Below are positions 53,992 through 64,000 of a DNA stretch of 64,000 bases, one piece after another (within the stretch, counting starts at the first letter, position 1; the number at the start of each line of letters is the position of its first letter). The stretch comes from Astragalus membranaceus (Eukaryota; Streptophyta; Magnoliopsida; Fabales; Fabaceae). Under the pieces are notes generated by a model. The model searched no databases, was not told where the DNA came from, and was given only the letters and a program-made list of their open reading frames with translations. The position numbers and the translations under genes are program-made. The stretch is taken from positions 124,001 through 188,000 of the forward strand of contig CM076849.1 in NCBI GenBank assembly GCA_039519185.1, given 5' to 3'.

Positions 53992-56900
53992 ATGCTTAGT
54001 TCCAGTTCAAGCTCTAGTTCAACTGAACCAGGGAGTGGATTTGAGCCTGAATTCTATCCAGAACCTGAAAGAACCTTCAGGCGATTGTTGACTCTCAATC
54101 ATATGATGTAAGTTAGGCATTTTTAGGACCAATTGTGCAGGGTTTTTATTGTATAACAGCCATTATCTGGGATTTAGTTCAGTTTTAGATCATTGTAGTA
54201 GGAAGTTCAATTGTAAGTTATTCCTTCACTTTTGGAGCTTAATGGGACTTGAAGACCTCTTAATTGGTTGTGGCATCTTTCGGTGAACCAGACACTTGCC
54301 CGGAAATGCAGCTATCGGGAGGAATTTTGCAAGTCAGAACTTTCTGTTGATTTTCGCGTCGCGACCAGGAGGGTTCGCGACGCGACCTGGAGCAGTTCTG
54401 CGAGGGCTGAAGTTTCTGTCATTTGTCGCGACGCGACGGACACGGGCCGCGTCGCGATGGTGCGTGAAAATTAGGGTTTTTAAAGCAGTTTCAGCAATTT
54501 TTCAAAACACTTCGTTTTTGGGATTGGGAGCCACACTTTGGAGCAGCTGGAGGTGCGATTTTGGAGCCTTCTCACCACTTGGGAACAAGGGATTGAAGGT
54601 TCTAATGTCTTCCTTTATGATTGTTTTCTATTTTATGTTGGTTTCCACTCTTAGGATGATTTGTAACTAATTCTCTTAGATTAGGGAGAGATGAATCTCC
54701 CAAACCTATCATGTGAACCATTGCTCTAGTCAATTCAGTTGTTATTCGATTTGCTTGTCTAATTACCTATGTTCTTAACGCTTTTCAATTACATATGATA
54801 ATTGCGATGATCCAGGCTAGTGATTGCATAGGGATATGAATTAGTAGCTGGAAATTGGGTATTTAGATCACATGCTAGTAATCATCATAGGAATATGTGG
54901 TAGCTTGTGTGAATTCATTATAATTCTTAATCTTAATGCGTTACCCTCTGGCACGACTCACCTAAGGAATTAGGGTAACTCTTAGGGTAATAGGGGTCTT
55001 GAGACAAGGAATTGCCCTTGACCTAAATCAATGAATTGAATCTAGAAACTGAATAATTAACTTGAATTGGCTGAGGTTCATGTGATAGGTGAGGTGAGAG
55101 GATTCGATCCCTAGTCGTTTTTCGCGCATTATTAATTCACGTTCGTGTTCTGTTACCAATTACTCAATTTATCAAATATCTACAATCTACGAATTTACAA
55201 TTTTGCTATTGTTGTCAACGCGCAATCCCTGTGGATCGACCGGTTCTTACCGATAAATTATATTACTTGCGACATTTGGTACACTTGCCAAAGTCCTAAC
55301 AGCGATTAAGGAGACAACAAAGGTTAAGAAGGCAGCAACAACAACAGCAATTTCAGCCACCAATCATGTCTGAACATGGTACTGGTGGTAGAAGCTCTAG
55401 AGGTGGACGCACTCCAAGAGGAGGAAGGCACTCTGATGCTGGAGGTAGAGAACGTGGTCGTGGACCACAGACTCATACAGAGACATATGTTGATGATGAA
55501 CATTGGCAGAGACAGCAACTCATCAATGCAGGGCCACAAGACATGGTCAATGACAGAGACAGGCCTATGCGTGATTATGCCGTGCTCAATCCTGCCCATT
55601 TACAAACAGGCATTGCAAGACCACCCATTCATACTGGTCACTTTGAATTCAAGCCAATGATGTTCCAAATGCTGCAGACTGCAGGGCAATTTGGGGGTTT
55701 CCCTCAAGAAGATCCCTATGCACATCTAAGGTAATTTTTGGATGTGTGTAGCAACTTTGTCATCCTTGGAGTCTCAGAAGATGCCTTCCGATTGAAGCTA
55801 TTTCCATATTCTCTCAAGGATAAGGCCAAGAATTGGTTGAACTCCTTAGAGCCAAATTCAATTCACACTTGGGACGAGCTAGCTGAGAAATTTCTTGGAA
55901 AATACTTCCCTCCCAACAAAAATGCTAAGTTAAGAAATGACATCACTTCCTTCAAACAAAGGGAAGGGGAATCATTGTTTGAGGCTTGGGAAAGATGGAA
56001 GGAATTACTAAGAATGTGCCCACACCATGGTATACCCGTGGTTATTCAAATGGAGACTTTCTATAATGGTTTAGATCAGCCTACCAGGCTTATACTTGAT
56101 GCTTCATCCGGTGGTGTCATATTGAACATGTCTTTCTCTGAGGCATGCAGGCTTATTGAAGACATAGCCACTCATAATGCCCATTGGCCTTCTGAAAGAT
56201 TCACTCCCGGAAAGAAGGCTGGTGTCCATGAGATAAGTGAAGTAACTGCCATTTCTGCTCAGGTCGCTTCCCTGACCAACATGATTAAAAACTTGAGTAC
56301 TCCAAACGTGGCAACGTCTGAAAGACAGACTGCTGCAACTGTTGAACCAACACCATCTGGGGGAGTAGTGTGTGTCTATTGTGAAGGAGGGCATATCTAC
56401 GAAGAGTGTCCCCATAACCCTCAGTCTATAAACTTTGTATCCCATAACAAAGGTAACAGTCCTTTCTCCAACTCTTACAATTCAAATTGGAGAAATCACC
56501 CAAATTTTGGTTGGAAGAACAACAATTCTTTGAATGCTAGCGATACTGCTCCTGCAATACCCCCAGGATTTCCCCCTCAACAACAAAAGCAGTATACGCA
56601 GAATAACAACAACAGCAATTTGGTAGCCTTGATGAAAACTTTCATAAGCGACTGTAGGGCAACCTTACAGACTCATGAATCTTCAATCAAAACTTTGGAG
56701 AACCAAATTGGGCAGATAGCCTCAGCTCTTACTCAAAGGCAGAATGGATCTCTTCCATCCACAACTGAAACACCATCTTCGTCTAAGTCAAATGGTAAAG
56801 ATGTGGTGAATGCACAGGTAAATGCTATCTCTTTAAGAAGTGGAACTGAGTATCCTGACCCATCTATGCCTAAGGAACCCAAGGTGCCAGAAGAGGAAAA

Positions 56901-57564
56901 GGAGAAGAACAGAAGTGGAGAAAAAGAGAAGATTATTCCAGATACTGTGCTACCTAAACCAGACGTTACAACGTCTAGTTTTGAACCAGGAATCAAGATT
57001 GTACCTAAGCTTGTACCTGAATATCCTCCTCCACCCTACCCTCAGAGGCTAAAGAAAGCTCATGAAGACAAGCAATTCAGCAAGTTCATGGAGATGCTCA
57101 AACAGCTACACATAAACCTTCCCTTGGTTGAAGCTCTACAGCAGATGCCAAACTATGCCAAGTTCCTAAAGGATATCATCACCAAAAGAAGAAGGCTAGG
57201 GGAGTTTGAAACTATTGCTTTAACTGAAGAATGTAGCTTAATTATGCAGAATAAACTCCCTAGAAAACTGAAAGATCCTGGCAGTTTTACTATACCATGC
57301 TCCATTGGAGATTTTTACCTTGGCAAAGCTTTATGTGACTTGGGGGCAAGTATTAACTTGATGCCCAAGTCCATTTATGAAAAACTTGGTATAGGAACTG
57401 CCAGACCTACTTCTTTAAGTCTTACCTTAGCTGATAAAAGTAGAGTTTATCCTGAGGGCATATTAGAAGATGTGTTGATTAAAGTTGACAAATTTGTTTT
57501 TCCAGTGGATTTTGTTATTTTAGATTTTGATGCAGATAAGGAAGTTCCTATCATCTTGGGGTGA
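53992..57564 (+). pseudogene. Athila gag and protease, split by a solo LTR and a nonsense codon
   Basis: The frame begins MLSSSSSSSSTEPGSG, is interrupted at 54085 and resumes at 55307 with a Gln-rich segment and an RG-rich box (GRSSRGGRTPRGGRHSD). The gag core follows (GQFGGFPQEDPYAHL; LFPYSLKDKAKNWLNSL; WDELAEKFLGKYFPP; FNYGL-like FYNGLDQPTR). A TAA at 55732 stands where Leu is expected. A knuckle-like CVYCEGGHIYEEC lies near 56375. The protease region has LCDLGASINLMP near 57335, and a TGA at 57562 stands where Arg is expected in ILGRPF. Apart from these two codons the frame is open. Confidence 0.85.
54086..55301 (+). mobile_element. Solo LTR inside Athila gag
   Basis: Starts TGTTGACTCTCAATC and ends GTCCTAACA, with the 5-bp target duplication GCGAT on both sides (54081-54085 and 55302-55306). 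1,216 bp, no coding sequence. The inner end (CAATCCCTGTGGATCGACC) is of the kind that precedes a primer site in gypsy elements. It has four CGCGACGCG/CGCGTCGCG words at 54355-54460. Confidence 0.92.
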
Positions 57565-59949
57565 CCATTTCTAGCCACTGGAAGGACACTCATTGATGTG
57601 CAAAAAGGAGAATTAATCATGAGGGTCAATGACCAAGAAGTCAAGTTCAACGTCCTCAACGCACTCAAGTATCCAGAACCTAACACAGAGGAATGTTCCT
57701 TTGTGGTTGCCCTTGACCATGTGGTTCAAAAACAATTCAATAAAGATAATGACCACTTGGAGAAGATTCTGGGCAATGATGAGATTCAAGAGTTGTTAGC
57801 AGAAGAAGCTGTTCAGTTAAACGTTACAACGTCAACTACAGACGTTGTCACGTCTAACTCTCTTGTACCCAAGGCGTGGACAAAGAAGTATGAATCTTTG
57901 GGGCAAGAAGACTCCAATCTCAAGAAGATAGTTCCTTCCATTGAAGAACCACCCACGCTGGAGCTGAAAGTGTTACCTGATCACCTGAAGTATGCCTTTT
58001 TAGGGGAAAATGATTCTTTACCTGTGATCAATTCTTCTAATCTCTCACAAGAGCAGGAAAGTGATCTCATTAGCACCTTGAAAAGACACAAGAAAGCCAT
58101 TGGTTGGCAAATGGCGGATATCAAGGGTATCAGTCCCACAATCTGTATGCACAGAATTGTCTTAGAAGAGAATGCAAAGAACAGCATTGAAGGGCAAAGG
58201 CGATTGAACCCAATAATGAAAGAGGTGGTCAAGAAGGAAATCATCAAATGGTTAGACGCAGGAATCATCTACCCAATCAGTGACAGCTCATGGGTGAGCC
58301 CAGTTCAATGTGTACCAAAGAAGGGTGGAGTTACTGTGGTGACCAATGACAAAAACGAATTGATTCCAACAAGGACAGTGACTGGATGGAGGATATGTAT
58401 GGACTACAGGAAGCTGAACAAAGTAACCAAGAAGGACCATTTTCCTCTGCCATTTATTGACCAGATGTTGGATAGACTTGCAGGCAAAGAATTCTATTGT
58501 TTCCTTGATGGTTACTCAGGATATAACCAGATAGTTATTGTGCCTGAAGACCAAGAGAAGACCACATTCACTTGTCCTTATGGTACCTTTGCCTTCAGAA
58601 GGATGCCATTTGGGCTGTGTAATGCTCCTGCAACATTCCAGAGGTGTATGATGGCTTTATTCTCCGATTTTATTGAAAAATCCATGGAAGTTTTCATGGA
58701 TGACTTTTCAGTCTATGGAGACTCATACAAGGCATGCTTGGATAACTTAGAAGGAGTTCTAGTAAGATGTGAAGAGACCAACTTAGTACTCAACTGGGAG
58801 AAATGCCACTTTATGGTTCAAGAGGGAATTGTTTTGGGGCATAAGATTTCAAAGAAAGGGTTGGAGGTTGATAAAGCAAAAATTGATGTTATTGACAAAT
58901 TACCTCCACCTACCACTGTCAAAGGTATTAGAAGTTTCTTAGGGCATGCTGGTTTTTACAGAAGGTTTATCAAAGATTTCTCAAAAATTTCCAAACCTTT
59001 GTGTCTGCTGCTGCAACGTGATAACGTCTTCAACTTTGATGAGCAATGTCATGAAGCCTTCCAGAAATTGAAGACTGCCCTTGTAACAGCTCCTGTGATA
59101 GTCACTCCTGACTGGTCCAAACCATTGGAATTGATGTGTGATGCGAGTGACTACGCTGTGGGAGCTGTATTGGGTCAAAGGTATGGTAAAATTTTTCACT
59201 CTATCTATTATGCTAGTAAAACCTTAGATGATGCCCAATTAAATTATACTGTAACTGAGAAAGAGTTACTGGCTGTTGTATTTGCTTTTGACAAATTTCG
59301 ATCATACTTGGTGGGTGCAAAAGTTATTGTTTTTACTGATCACTCAGCCATCAAGTATTTGATTGCTAAAAAAGATGCAAAGCCACGACTCATCAGATGG
59401 GTTCTCCTCCTCCAAGAATTTGACTTGGAAATTCATGATAAAAAGGGGGTGGAGAACCAAGTTGCTGATCACCTTTCTAGGCTTGAGAATGTTGATGCAG
59501 GTACAGGTGCAGAAGAGATAAAAGAAAATTTCCCTGATGAAAAACTGCTGACAGTAGCCACAGTAGCTGAAGACGTTACAACGTCTATGGCAATTTCTTC
59601 AAACGTTATAACGTCTGATGCTACTGCACCCTGGTATGCTGATATAGTCAATTTCCTAGTCAGCAAGATTGTGCCTGTGGATTTCAACCATCAGCAAAGA
59701 AAAAAATTCTCCCACACCGTGAAGCACTATTTTTGGGATGAGCCCTATCTGTATAAGATGTGTCAAGATCAGTTGCTTAGGAGATGCCTTGCTGAAAAAG
59801 AACAACTTCATGTGTTACAACAATGTCATGCATCACCTTATGGAGGACATTTTGGAGGAACCAGAACTGCAGCAAAAGTGTTACAGTCAGGGTATTATTG
59901 GCCAACACTCTTCAAAGATGCTCATGAATTAGTGAAAAGCTGTGATAAA
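57565..59949 (+). pseudogene. Athila pol: reverse transcriptase, RNase H and integrase zinc region
   Basis: The frame is open over about 790 codons after the protease. RT motifs: SSWVSPVQCVPKKGG, RICMDYRKLN, FCFLDGYSGYNQI-like, and the active site VFMDDFSVYG near 58700. RNase H has LMCDASDYAVGAVLGQ, TEKELLAVVFA and VADHLSRLE. The integrase zinc finger starts at HASPYGGHFGGTRTAAKVL and reaches SCDKC, where the solo LTR at 59950 interrupts it and adds a stop. Catalytic residues look intact. Confidence 0.88.
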
Positions 59950-61752
59950 TGTTGAACCAAGGGTAAACACTCCTTTATTTTGCATAATAACAAATTACAT
60001 CATATCTACTAATGTTTCAAGTTGAGCAAAGTGCAGGACTTAATTTAAAGAGAAGAAGACACAAAAGAAGAGAAGCTTGAAGAAGAAGCAACATATGAAG
60101 TTCAAAACCCAAATTTGTGTCTAAGCCTTCTTTAGGACACCTTGTAAGGTCCTATCACCTAAAGTGTATGGCACTTTAGTTATTGAGAGAGATGACCTTT
60201 CAAAACATGCATGATGCATAAAAATAGTTTTGAAAAAATATTTCACAAAATTGCATGCATGCATAAGGTGGCAAGTTGAAAAAAATATTTTTAGGAAAGC
60301 TTGGAATCGATTTCCAACCCATTTCATAGGTCTTGGAATCGATTCTCAGGACCTCCTATATGGCCTGAAAATCGATTCCTTCATGTTTCCAAAGGGCCAT
60401 GAATCGATTCTCATGCCTTCCAAAAAGAAAAGAATCGATTCCCTATTAATTCAACTAGCCTAAGAATCGATTCCTCCTATTTTTTATGAACTAAGAATCG
60501 ATTCCCTATGCTTCTAAATGAACTGAGAATCGATTCTCAGGACCTCCATATGGCCTGAAAATCGATTCACGCCTTTCTTCATAAACAATGAATCGATTCC
60601 CTCTTTTTCCAAAACATCAATGAATCGATTCCTTTCTTATTTCAACTAAACAATGAATCGATTCTTTTATTTTTTAAAGGCAATGAATCGATTCCTTCAC
60701 ATTTTGACTTGGTCTATGAATCGATTCCTCACTTATATTAATTGTTTTTCAAAAATTTCAACGGTGTCTAAGCCTATAAATACGTGGGTTGAGCTTCACC
60801 TTCAAATCAACCACTGCTCACAATTTCTCTCTATTCTACTCTCTCTTGCGAAATTCTTAGATCTAATATTGTTCTTCATAATTTTCATATTATTTTGAAT
60901 GCTCTTCATTTTATTATAGATCTAAGAATATAGTGCTTCATTGTTTTGAATCTTGTTCAAAAGTTTTGTGTTTTCGAAAATCATATATATCTTCTTAAGC
61001 TTTTGCAAGATCATATTTCATATCATATTTCAGAGCATCTATAATCCTAATATCACTCATCTCTCTCAGTTTCTAAACTGACACATTACTAAGAAGTGAT
61101 TGGATCCATAGATCTCAACTATGTAATTCTTATTTTGTTTTAGTGGTTATTTTGAAATCCTGGGAAGTTTTACTTGGGTCTCTCAATCAGGGTGATTGAG
61201 TTGGTTGAAATCCTTAGCGGGTGCTTGGGTTCTCAGTTCGGGGAATTGAGATTCACTATTGTTGAAGTCGACTGTTTGTAATAACTCTCTTCAATATAGT
61301 GGTTGCTAAGTCCAAGGGTTGAAAAGCCTAAGGCCGAGGACGTAGGGCTTTTATCCCGAACCTCGCTAAATATCTGTGTCTCTCTATCCCTTCTCTTTTT
61401 ATTTTGCACTATTATTATAACTGTCTATATCTTATTATTGATACTGTCACAAATACGATTATTGTTTATTATTGATATTATTGTGCTTATATATCTTAGT
61501 CAATATTATTGTGCTAAATATTGTTATACTATCCTGTCATATTAAAATATCAATAATCATATTCACTGTGCTATTATCAATATTCATCTATCATCTTCTA
61601 CATCTCTTACCTGATTACTCATCTCATTGTTCAAATCATACTTTCTGCATACGTTTTGAAAAGGATATAATCATCATTTTTGAAAAGAATCCATATTTAC
61701 TCATAACCTTATTCACCCCCCCCCCCCTCTAAGGTTATACTATAGTCTAACA
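59950..61752 (+). mobile_element. Solo LTR (1.8 kb) inside Athila integrase, with GAATCGATTC array
   Basis: Starts TGTTGAACCAAGGG and ends TAGTCTAACA, with the 5-bp target duplication ATAAA on both sides (59945-59949 and 61753-61757). The 3' part (CCTTATTCACCCCCCCCCCC and CTAAGGTTATAC) looks like SIRE/Maximus copia LTRs, an assignment by resemblance only. Fourteen ATCGATT words, most within GAATCGATTC, lie at 60305-60725 with a spacing near 32 bp. No real coding sequence. Confidence 0.92.
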
Positions 61753-61757
61753 ATAAA

Positions 61758-62723
61758 TGCCAAAGAACTGGAAACATCTCCAACAAGCAAGAAATGCCAT
61801 TGACAAATATCCTTGAAGTGGAGCTGTTTGATGTTTGGGGAATGGACTTCATGGGGCCATTTCCTATGTCTCATGGAAACTTATACATTTTGGTAGCTGT
61901 GGACTATGTATCAAAATGGGTGGAAGCTATTACATTGCCCAATAATGAAGCCAAATCAGTCAGAAAATTCCTTAAGCAAAACATCTTCACAAGATTTGGT
62001 ACTCCAAGAGCTATAATCAGTGATGAAGGCTCTCACTTCTGTAACAAGCTAATTGAGAATTTATTGGCTAAATACGGAGTGAAGCACAAGATTGCTACAG
62101 CTTATCACCCACAGACAAGTGGTCAAGCAGAAATTTCCAACAGAGAAATTAAAAGAATACTTGAGAAGATGGTTGGTCCAAACAGGAAAGATTGGTCCCT
62201 GCACCTTGATGATGCATTGTGGGCGTACAGGACAGCATTTAAGACACCACTGGGCATGTCACCATACAAGCTAGTCTTCGGAAAAGCTTGTCATCTGCCT
62301 ATTGAACTCCAACACAAAGCTCACTGGGCACTGAAGCAACTGAACTTAGATCATTCAAAGGCTGGAGAAGCAAGACTCCTTCAACTAAATGAGCTAGATG
62401 AATTCAGGCACACTGCCTATGAGAATTCAGCAATGTATAAGGAGAAAACCAAGAAGTGGCACGATCAGAAAATTCAAAGAAGGGAGCTAGTAGAGGGACA
62501 ACCAGTTTTGCTGTTTAATTCAAGATTAAAGTTGTTTCCTGGGAAGCTAAAATCAAGATGGTCAGGACCTTTCAAGCTGGTAAAAGTCTATCCGCATGGT
62601 GCTGTGGACCTGTTTGATGAGAAAACTAATTCCACTTTCAAAGTCAATGGCCAAAGAGTGAAGCATTACCATGGAGAACATGTGGTTAGGGACAAGACCA
62701 CAGTGGCTCTCAACAACCCCTGA
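61758..62723 (+). CDS. Athila integrase, continuation
   Basis: After the solo LTR the pol frame resumes with CQRTGNISNKQEMPLTN. The catalytic triad is visible: D in VWGMDFMGPFP, D in AIISDEGSHFCN, E in SGQAEISNREIK. A C-terminal DNA-binding domain follows (LKSRWSGPFKLVKVYPHGAV). It ends TGA at 62721. Without the upstream insertion it would be continuous with the RNase H frame. Inserts retroelement cDNA into chromosomes. Confidence 0.85.
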   Translation, partial: CQRTGNISNKQEMPLTNILEVELFDVWGMDFMGPFPMSHGNLYILVAVDYVSKWVEAITLPNNEAKSVRKFLKQNIFTRFGTPRAIISDEGSHFCNKLIENLLAKYGVKHKIATAYHPQTSGQAEISNREIKRILEKMVGPNRKDWSLHLDDALWAYRTAFKTPLGMSPYKLVFGKACHLPIELQHKAHWALKQLNLDHSKAGEARLLQLNELDEFRHTAYENSAMYKEKTKKWHDQKIQRRELVEGQPVLLFNSRLKLFPGKLKSRWSGPFKLVKVYPHGAVDLFDEKTNSTFKVNGQRVKHYHGEHVVRDKTTVALNNP

Positions 62724-63187
62724 ATTAAAAAGGGAATAGTCTGGCTGAAGACTCTTAAAGCAAGCGCTCCTGGGAGGCAACCCAATGGTTTTAACTAACC
62801 AGCAATTTTGTGTCTTTAAATTTTTGTTTTGTGCAGGAATGAGAGCTGAAGTATGGTAAACGTTATAACGTCTTTGCGTGTCTAGGATGTTGTCACGTTT
62901 GCTGCCTGGGCAAAGTTTTCAAATGAAAAAATTTTTAAATGAAAATATTTTTTTTTTCAAAGACGTGACTGCCAAAGTGACCATGACGTCACTTCTCAAC
63001 GGTTACCCCTTTTCCAAGCCCACGCCACCACCTACTTCTCAACTCCCCATAAACTCTTCCCAATAAACACACAACAGTTATAATCATCAAAACCACCTGC
63101 ATACACCTTCAGAAACCGTAATCTTATCTCTTCCCCCAAATCTCAAATCTCAAATCCTCCACTCTCCAGAAAACTCATTCAATCACC
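62724..63187 (+). other. Athila spacer after pol, with conserved hairpin block
   Basis: GACTCTTAAAGCAAGCGCTC is followed by GGGAGGCAACCCA at 62774, which can pair TGGG with CCCA. The same block in the same order occurs twice in the minus-strand element (15460-15500 and 14640-14680). An ACGTTATAACGT palindrome is at 62860. The rest is 5' leader of the next ORF. Confidence 0.7.
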
Positions 63188-64000
63188 ATGACAAAAACCA
63201 AGCAAGCTGCAGTAAAATCATCTGGCAAAGGAAAGAATGTTAACCTAGGCTCTTCTTCTGACCCAATTCCAGAAATTCCCATTCCTTCAAAGAAGAAAGC
63301 CTTGCTACCCGAAAAGGGCTTTAGCTTGGAAAACCCGAATCCTGATTTTCTCTCAACTGTGGCAGCATTAGGATGGCAGAAATTTATAGTTCACAGAAAG
63401 GAGTACATTGCAACTCTGGTGCATGACTTCTACAAAGGAATCGTTGAAAGAACCGATGGAGAGCTTTCAAGCACCTCCATCGTTCGCGGTGAAGAAGTCA
63501 AATTTGGTGTAAGAGTCATAAATGACTACTTTGGGCTGGGTTACTATGGCAAGGCAGTTGAGGTAAAGCAAAAGACTTACGGAGTGGCAGAGATGACTGA
63601 AATCAAAGAAAGAATATGTGTTGAAGGAGCTGTTTGGGAGCGAAGAGGTGACCATGGGAATGAATTCAAAATTTTAAAAAGATACCTTTGTGATGAGGCC
63701 AGCACTTGGTTTCATTCCATTAGGCACTGCTTGATACCCACTTCTCACACTCTCTGGGTTGATAAGGAGAGGCTGATTGCTATTGATGCTATTATGTCAA
63801 TAGATAAGATTGAGGTGGGTAAGCTCATCAATAGGGAGATAAACAAATGGCAGAACAGGAAGGATGGATACCTATACTTCCCCTGCTTAATCACTGATCT
63901 CTGCATGGAGGCCGGAGTGGAGATTGAAGCCACTGAGCTAAGAGAGGAACCCCAAGGGGCATTCTCTACAAAGTTCAAAGCTAGGCAGAGAGCTGCAGAT
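63188..64000 (+). CDS. Athila downstream ORF (putative plant transposon protein domain), open at the window edge
   Basis: Starts MTKTKQAAVKSSGKGKN, a basic tail, and stays open for 271 codons to the last base. The middle resembles the domain annotated as putative plant transposon protein: VRGEEVKFGVRVINDYFGLG, then a C..GA.W block (ICVEGAVWERRGD), LKRYLCDEASTWFHSIRHCL, PTSHTLWVDKERL, and LYFPCLITDLCMEAGVE. It stands where many Athila elements carry an extra, env-position ORF. No signal peptide or membrane segment is seen in the visible part. Its role is unknown. Confidence 0.8.
   Translation, partial: MTKTKQAAVKSSGKGKNVNLGSSSDPIPEIPIPSKKKALLPEKGFSLENPNPDFLSTVAALGWQKFIVHRKEYIATLVHDFYKGIVERTDGELSSTSIVRGEEVKFGVRVINDYFGLGYYGKAVEVKQKTYGVAEMTEIKERICVEGAVWERRGDHGNEFKILKRYLCDEASTWFHSIRHCLIPTSHTLWVDKERLIAIDAIMSIDKIEVGKLINREINKWQNRKDGYLYFPCLITDLCMEAGVEIEATELREEPQGAFSTKFKARQRAAD

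Larger units (their letters stand above)
52371..64000 (+). mobile_element. Athila-type Ty3/gypsy retrotransposon, runs past the window
   Basis: 5' LTR, tRNA-Asp primer site, gag, pol and a downstream ORF are all on the + strand. The integrase sequence (VWGMDFMGPFP, VAVDYVSKWVEA) and the gag core are those of Athila. Two solo LTRs of other families interrupt it (54086-55301 and 59950-61752), both with clean 5-bp target duplications. After mentally skipping them, gag-pol is broken by only two nonsense changes (55732 and 57562). The 3' LTR lies outside. Confidence 0.93.

Noticed and set aside
60302..60730. CRISPR-like array (short repeats with unique spacers)
   Set aside because: The repeat is only 7-10 nt, palindromic and inside a plant LTR; there is no cas context in a nuclear genome.
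61303..61732. Frames in the 1.8-kb solo LTR
   Set aside because: Ile/Leu/Ser-rich readings of AT-rich LTR sequence with no resemblance to any protein.

Overview
This is plant nuclear DNA, almost entirely repeats. Spliceosomal introns, Athila and chromovirus LTR retrotransposons, CACTA, Helitron, MULE and hAT elements and a decayed caulimovirid insertion all point to a dicot. A legume is my best guess, but only from the general look of the repeats. I recognise one apparently intact host gene: a three-exon coiled-coil protein of about 758 residues with UVR-like hairpins (19068-24221, + strand).

Left part (1-18975): the tail of an LTR; a divergent outer TIR pair (about 1018 and 11932); an old endogenous pararetrovirus (about 1494-7800) lying between (TA)n tracts; a TIR element in (TA)n (7877-10206) that itself holds a 1.5-kb MULE with an exact 9-bp target duplication (8365-9863); a non-autonomous Athila-like retrotransposon on the minus strand (12053-17624); and a decayed TIR element carrying the first exon of a histidine phosphotransfer (AHP-type) gene.

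Middle (24438-39626): a MULE MITE, then a deep nest. A 1.56-kb MULE with a plant-mobile-domain pseudogene was split by a 13-kb chromovirus (25309-38352). That chromovirus holds an LTR-like segment flanked by a perfect 379-bp gag duplication, and a 6.2-kb CACTA element (30614-36843). The CACTA carries an ABCG transporter fragment and a Helitron (about 32682-35350).

Right part (40021-64000): a gutted minus-strand Ty1/copia element whose two LTRs were hit by different elements, one by a Helitron and the other by a LINE, so each LTR shows the empty site of the other; a LINE ORF1 fragment fused to an LTR fragment; two hAT-type elements forming an inverted repeat of about 470 bp per arm; and a large + strand Athila element (52371 to beyond the window) with gag, pol and a downstream ORF, interrupted by two solo LTRs from other families.

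The most notable pattern is not a gene. At least six of these repeat families each carry their own short palindrome or hairpin motif, scattered many times through LTRs, UTRs and, in Athila, through coding DNA. Examples are ACGTTATAACGT in Athila, GATGCTATAGCATC in the minus-strand element, and GAATCGATTC fourteen times in one solo LTR.
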